Below are positions 47,933 to 51,431 of a stretch of 51,431 nucleotides of DNA, in pieces. Position 1 is the first letter of the stretch. Every line of letters begins with the position of its first letter. This DNA comes from Olsenella_K sp036454645 (GTDB lineage Bacteria; Actinomycetota; Coriobacteriia; Coriobacteriales; Atopobiaceae). The notes under the pieces are model-generated. The model was given only the letters and a program-made list of their open reading frames with translations, ran no database searches and had not been told where the DNA came from. Both the position numbers and the translations under genes were made by a program. Where the stretch lies: the NCBI GenBank assembly GCA_036454645.1, contig JAZHSQ010000012.1:1-51431 (forward strand), read 5' to 3'.

Positions 47933-49153
47933 ATGCCCGCCTCCACCGCCTACAGCAACCGAGAGCTCAGAGCCCAGAGGGGTGACCTCAGCATCTACGG
48001 CCAGCTCTACCTGCCCGGCTCCTGGGACGGCTCGCCCCTCCCGACCGTCGTCTGCGCGCACGGCTTCGGCGCCAACTACCTGCACAACGTGCCCTACGCC
48101 TGGACCCTCGCCGAGGCCGGCTTCGCCGTGTACTGCTTCGACTTCTGCGGGGGCGGCTACGCCTCGAGGAGCGACGGCAACCCCATCAACATGTCGCTCG
48201 ACTCCGAGCTCGCCGACTTCGAGTGCGTGGTGGACATGGTCCGCGCCCAGGACTTCTGCGACGAGTCGTGCCTCGTCTGCATGGGAGAGGACCTCGGCGG
48301 GCTCGTGGCCACCATGGTCGCCGACGCCATGCCCGAGGAGGTGAGCGCCCTCGTCCTGCTCTACCCCACCCTGCAGCTGCACGAAGAGACCAGGCGCACC
48401 TTCCCCACCAAGAAGAACATCCCCCACTCCTACCGCCTCTACGGAATGCGCGTGGGCCGCGCCTTCGGCGAGGCGGCCTGGGACGCCAACCCCTACACGC
48501 ACATGCGCGACTTCGGGGGCGACGTGCTCATCGTGCACGGAGACGAGGACGCCACGAACCTCGTCGAGTACTCCGAGCGCGCGGCCGAGGTCTTCCGCTC
48601 GGCCACGCTCGAGACGATCCACGGCGGCAAGCACGTCTTCCGCGACCAGGCCCTCGAGCGCGCCCAGGGGCTCGTCCTGCGCTTCGTGCGCGAGCAGGCC
48701 TCCAAGGCGGCGGAGCGCCGCCGCGAGGAGGCGCGCCGGCGCGCGCTCGCCGACGCCGCCACGCAGGCGACCCAGGACGCGATCCGCGCCGCCCAGCAGG
48801 CCCTCGCGGAGGAGTTCCCCGCAGACCCCGTGGCGCCGGGGCAGCTCACCCTCGGCGACGCCGCGCCGGCGCAGGGGGCGGAGCCCCTCGCGGGCGGGAG
48901 GGACGCGCAGGCCGCGGCGGGCGCCGGCACCGAGGGCGCCAAGGCCGACCCCACGGGCGGCTCCGCAGGGCAGGCCGCGTCCTCGGCCGCAGGGCAGGCT
49001 GCGGGCGAGAAGGGCCCGGCGGCGGAGGCGGGCCGGCACGCCGGCACGGCCGGCGCCAGGCCCGCGGGCGCGCCGAAGCGCTCGCGCTACGTGCAGCCCG
49101 ACCCCAGCAAGCTCGGCCGCCGGCGCGCCCGCCACTTCCGCGACGACGACTAG
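47933..49153 (+). CDS. Alpha/beta hydrolase with Asp at the nucleophile position
   Basis: 406 residues. Residues 1-250 are an alpha/beta hydrolase like Est1E/feruloyl esterases: HGFGANYLH (oxyanion loop, 43-51), the nucleophile elbow, acid motif VHGDEDAT (Asp206) and His234 in GGKHVF. The elbow, normally GHSxGG, reads GEDLGG (Gly118-Glu119-Asp120-Leu121-Gly122), so Asp120 stands where Ser is expected. Asp nucleophiles occur in haloalkane dehalogenases and epoxide hydrolases, but the flanking motif is not theirs. Residues 255-406 form a low-complexity Ala/Gly/Glu/Arg tail ending in basic residues, perhaps disordered. No signal peptide. Substrate unknown. Confidence 0.82.
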   Translation: MPASTAYSNRELRAQRGDLSIYGQLYLPGSWDGSPLPTVVCAHGFGANYLHNVPYAWTLAEAGFAVYCFDFCGGGYASRSDGNPINMSLDSELADFECVVDMVRAQDFCDESCLVCMGEDLGGLVATMVADAMPEEVSALVLLYPTLQLHEETRRTFPTKKNIPHSYRLYGMRVGRAFGEAAWDANPYTHMRDFGGDVLIVHGDEDATNLVEYSERAAEVFRSATLETIHGGKHVFRDQALERAQGLVLRFVREQASKAAERRREEARRRALADAATQATQDAIRAAQQALAEEFPADPVAPGQLTLGDAAPAQGAEPLAGGRDAQAAAGAGTEGAKADPTGGSAGQAASSAAGQAAGEKGPAAEAGRHAGTAGARPAGAPKRSRYVQPDPSKLGRRRARHFRDDD

Positions 49154-49192
49154 GGCCGCACGACGCCCGCCGGCACCGCGCGGCCGGGCGTG

Positions 49193-49260
49193 CCCCGCTA
49201 CCTGACCCGCCCTGCTGCCTGGCCCGCCCCGCTACCTGACCCGCCCCGCTACCTGATCCT
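49193..49260. repeat. 17-bp tandem repeat overlapping the glgB 3' end
   Basis: Four uninterrupted 17-bp units: CCCCGCTACCTGACCCG (49193), CCCTGCTGCCTGGCCCG (49210), CCCCGCTACCTGACCCG (49227) and CCCCGCTACCTGATCCT (49244). The last unit contains the glgB stop codon (49249-49251) and its final codons, so the array looks like tandem duplication of the 3' end of glgB into the 95-bp convergent gap. Confidence 0.8.
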
Positions 49261-51348
49261 GAAGAGCAGGCCCGTGTCGCCCGGCACGCTGAGCGTCGCC
49301 CACCCGTCGACGACGGGGACGCTCGCCGGCCGGGGGCCCTCCCCCTCGCGCGGAGAGCCCGCCCCGAGCGCCGCGGGCGCGCCGTCCCCCTCGCCGGCGC
49401 GCGGCCCTCCTTGCGCGGGTTCCGGCGAGGCCGCCTGCGCCGCGTCCTTCTCGCCCGCGACGCCCGCCGCCGCAGGCGCGGACGGCTCCTGGGGCCCCAC
49501 GAACCTCTCGCCCTCGACGTCCACGCAGCCGTCCTCGCTCCTGCCGCCGAAGCGCGCCCAGTCCGTCGAGAGCACGAGCTCGAGCGAGGTGGCGAAGGAG
49601 ACCGCGAGCCCGAAGCCGCGCTGGGCGGGCTCGCCGAGGTTGAGCACGCAGGCGTAGCGCTCCTGCCCGCACCTGCGCTCGAAGGCGTACACGAGCCGCT
49701 CCTGGGCGCGGTCGCCGATCCCGAGCCAGGTGAAGCCCTCGCCGCGGAAGTCCCAGCGCCAGAGCGCGGGCGTGTCGAGGTAGAGGTGGTTGAGCTCGCT
49801 CATGAAGCGGTAGAACTCGAGGTGGGTCGCGGGGTCGCCCGAGAGCGACTCCGCGCCGGCGGGCGTCGCGGCGGCGACCTCGGGCGCCCGCGCCGGGTCC
49901 ATGAGGTCCCAGTCCTGCAGGCGCCTGGCGTCCCACTCGCGCAGCTGGCCCCACTCCGAGCCCATGAAGTTGAGCTTCTTGCCCGGGTGGCAGGCCATGT
50001 AGAGGTAGAAGGCGCGCGCCGAGCGGAACTTGCGCGCCCAGGGGCCGAAGCACTTGCCCGGCAGCGTCGACTTGCCGTAGACGTTCTCGTCGTGGCTGAG
50101 CGGCAGCACCCAGTGCTCGCTCGGGAAGTAGTGCATGGAGAAGAGCAGGTCGCCGTAGTGCTCCCTGCGCTCGAAGTCCTGCTTGCGGAAGAAGTCGGTC
50201 GTGTCGTTGACCCAGCCCATGTCCCACTTGTAGTCGAAGCCGAGGCCGCCGCGGTCGGGGTCGCCCGTGACCTGCGGGAAGGTCGAGGAGTCCTCGGCGA
50301 CGAGGGTGCAGCCGGGGACCTCGCGGTGCAGCGCCACGTTGAGGCGCCTCACGAAGTCGACGGAGCCCTCGTTGACGCCGCGCGACGGGTCGCCCTGCCA
50401 GTACAGCAGGCGGCTGACGGCGTCCATGCGCAGGCCGTCGAAGTGGAACTCCTCGAGCCACCAGCGCGCGGCCGAGGCCACGAAGCTCTGCACGTCGCCG
50501 CGGGTGAGCATGAAGTTGTGGCTGCCCCACTCGGAGACGCCGAGCTCGGGCGAGGGGTACTCGTAGAGCTTGGTGCCGTCGAAGTCCGCCAGGCCGTAGG
50601 CGTCGCTCGCGAAGTGCACCGGCACGAAGTCCATCACGCAGGCGACGCCCGCCTGGTGCAGCCTGTCCACCAGGCGCTTGAGCTGGCAGGCGGTGCCGAA
50701 GCGGCTCGTCGGGGAGAAGAACCCGGTGTTCTGGTAGCCCCAGCTCTCGTCGAGGGGGTGCTCGGAGAGGGGCATGAACTCGACGCAGTTGTAGCCCGCG
50801 TCCGTCACGTGGCCGATGAGCTGGTCGGCGACCTCGTCGTAGCGGTACCAGTCGGTCCTGTGCGGCCCCTTGCGCCGCCAGCTCGCGAGGTTCAGCTCGT
50901 ACATGTCGAGGGGCACGTCGAGCGGGGGCCTGCCGAGGGCGTCGGCCGCGGCGGCGCGCCGGGCCATCCACTCCCCGTCGCCCCACTCGTACCAGAGGCT
51001 GCGCACGATCGAGCGGTGGCGCGGCCTCAGGTCCATGCCGAAGCCGTAGGGGTCCGCGTGCCTGCGGGCGCTGCCGTCGTAGGCGCGCACCTCCAGCTCG
51101 TAGGGCGCGCCGTCGCCCACGCCTGAGACGGTCGTCTCCCAGACGCAGCCGTCGCCCACTCGCATCATCGGGACGGGCTCGCGCCCCTCGAGCAGCAGCG
51201 AGACCCCCAGGGCGCTCGGGGCGTAGACCCTGAAGACGGCCGTGGTGTCGTCGGTGAGGTGGGCGCCGAAGTAGCGGTAGGCGTCGGTGCAGCCGCCCGT
51301 GTGGAACGCGAACGCGTCGAAGCCGTCCTTGGTCTTCCCTACGATCAT
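49249..51348 (-). CDS. glgB: 1,4-alpha-glucan branching enzyme
   Basis: GH13-family enzyme that forms alpha-1,6 branches in glycogen. 699 residues: CBM48-like N-terminal domain (about 20-105), (beta/alpha)8 barrel with DMYELNLASW, catalytic Asp309 (DGLRMDAV), acid Glu352 (VAEDSS) and Asp420 (LSHDENVYGK), and FMGSEWGQ. The C-terminal beta domain (about 530-699) contains an unusual low-complexity Ala/Pro/Gly/Glu insertion (about residues 617-675) before the last strand GWATLSVPGDTGLLF. No other glg gene lies in the window. ATG start with GGGGGAGGAG at about 8 nt. Confidence 0.93.
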   Translation of the reverse strand: MIVGKTKDGFDAFAFHTGGCTDAYRYFGAHLTDDTTAVFRVYAPSALGVSLLLEGREPVPMMRVGDGCVWETTVSGVGDGAPYELEVRAYDGSARRHADPYGFGMDLRPRHRSIVRSLWYEWGDGEWMARRAAAADALGRPPLDVPLDMYELNLASWRRKGPHRTDWYRYDEVADQLIGHVTDAGYNCVEFMPLSEHPLDESWGYQNTGFFSPTSRFGTACQLKRLVDRLHQAGVACVMDFVPVHFASDAYGLADFDGTKLYEYPSPELGVSEWGSHNFMLTRGDVQSFVASAARWWLEEFHFDGLRMDAVSRLLYWQGDPSRGVNEGSVDFVRRLNVALHREVPGCTLVAEDSSTFPQVTGDPDRGGLGFDYKWDMGWVNDTTDFFRKQDFERREHYGDLLFSMHYFPSEHWVLPLSHDENVYGKSTLPGKCFGPWARKFRSARAFYLYMACHPGKKLNFMGSEWGQLREWDARRLQDWDLMDPARAPEVAAATPAGAESLSGDPATHLEFYRFMSELNHLYLDTPALWRWDFRGEGFTWLGIGDRAQERLVYAFERRCGQERYACVLNLGEPAQRGFGLAVSFATSLELVLSTDWARFGGRSEDGCVDVEGERFVGPQEPSAPAAAGVAGEKDAAQAASPEPAQGGPRAGEGDGAPAALGAGSPREGEGPRPASVPVVDGWATLSVPGDTGLLFRIR

Positions 51349-51382
51349 CTGAGGCGCTCCTCCCCCTGGTCCCGAACGGCGC

Positions 51383-51423
51383 GGGGGGGGCGCCCGGGGC
51401 CCCCCCCCCCGGCAAGGTTTTAT
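51383..51423 (-). promoter_or_regulatory. Homopolymer tracts and AT-rich block upstream of glgB
   Basis: An 8-bp G tract (51383-51390) and an 11-bp C tract (51400-51410) face each other as an imperfect inverted repeat. Beyond them an AT-rich block includes TATAAA on the minus strand (51418-51423), a possible -10. The window ends at 51431, so the region is incomplete. Homopolymer lengths at a sequence end can also be sequencing artefacts. Confidence 0.35.
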
Positions 51424-51431
51424 ATTATTTT

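Overview
The window is strongly GC-rich (about 70% by eye), with very high GC at third codon positions and frequent GTG/TTG starts. Gene content (mraZ-rsmH-ftsL-like-ftsI, a mannose-family PTS with a DUF956 gene, the efp/Asp23/nusB/xseB/tlyA/nadK/recN block, alaS-ruvX-mltG-aroK, a SigB/SigF-type sigma factor) fits an actinobacterium, most likely class Coriobacteriia, possibly an Olsenella/Atopobiaceae-like organism. The genus is an inference. I found no tRNA, rRNA, CRISPR array, insertion sequence or prophage. The window is ordinary chromosomal backbone, with 43 of 45 genes on the minus strand, so it reads right to left.

Layout, left to right. 1-4.0 kb: start of the division/cell-wall cluster, transcribed mraZ > rsmH > ftsL-like > ftsI, behind a 549-bp gap that carries MraZ-box-like repeats. 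4.5-12.9 kb: efp, then asp23-nusB-xseB-tlyA-nadK-recN, then pyrG-xerD. No xseA lies beside xseB. 13.0-16.4 kb: mannose-type PTS manX-manY-manZ-manO. 16.6-30.1 kb: a long co-oriented run, dgt-rarA-DUF948-anti-sigma-sigma, then AI-2E-type permease-alaS-ruvX-mltG-aroK-aroB-like-pepP. 30.2-37.0 kb: an accessory-like stretch with an SGNH-GNAT fusion, an orphan solute-binding lipoprotein, a family-6-type DNA glycosylase, a PPP phosphatase, an orphan Vsr nuclease and a short DXS-like enzyme. 37.0-39.5 kb: a PLC-like protein divergent from a UMF1 transporter. 39.6-42.6 kb: de novo NAD synthesis, nadA and a nadB-nadC fusion. 42.8-47.6 kb: argC-argJ-argB-argD. 47.9-51.4 kb: an unusual alpha/beta hydrolase convergent with glgB.

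Most genes are housekeeping: murein synthesis and division, DNA repair (recN, rarA, xseB, vsr, glycosylase), translation (efp, alaS, rsmH, tlyA), NAD and arginine synthesis, sugar uptake and glycogen branching. The more unusual items are proteins of known families whose key residues have changed: an RsbW-like anti-sigma factor that lacks its ATP-site Asn but carries five cysteines including CxxCxxxC; an AroB-like protein without the three expected zinc ligands; an Est1E-like hydrolase with Asp in place of the nucleophilic Ser; and an AI-2E-type permease missing an internal block. Several intergenic regions show repeated extended -10 promoters (TGnTAnnnT), candidate operators and short tandem repeats.
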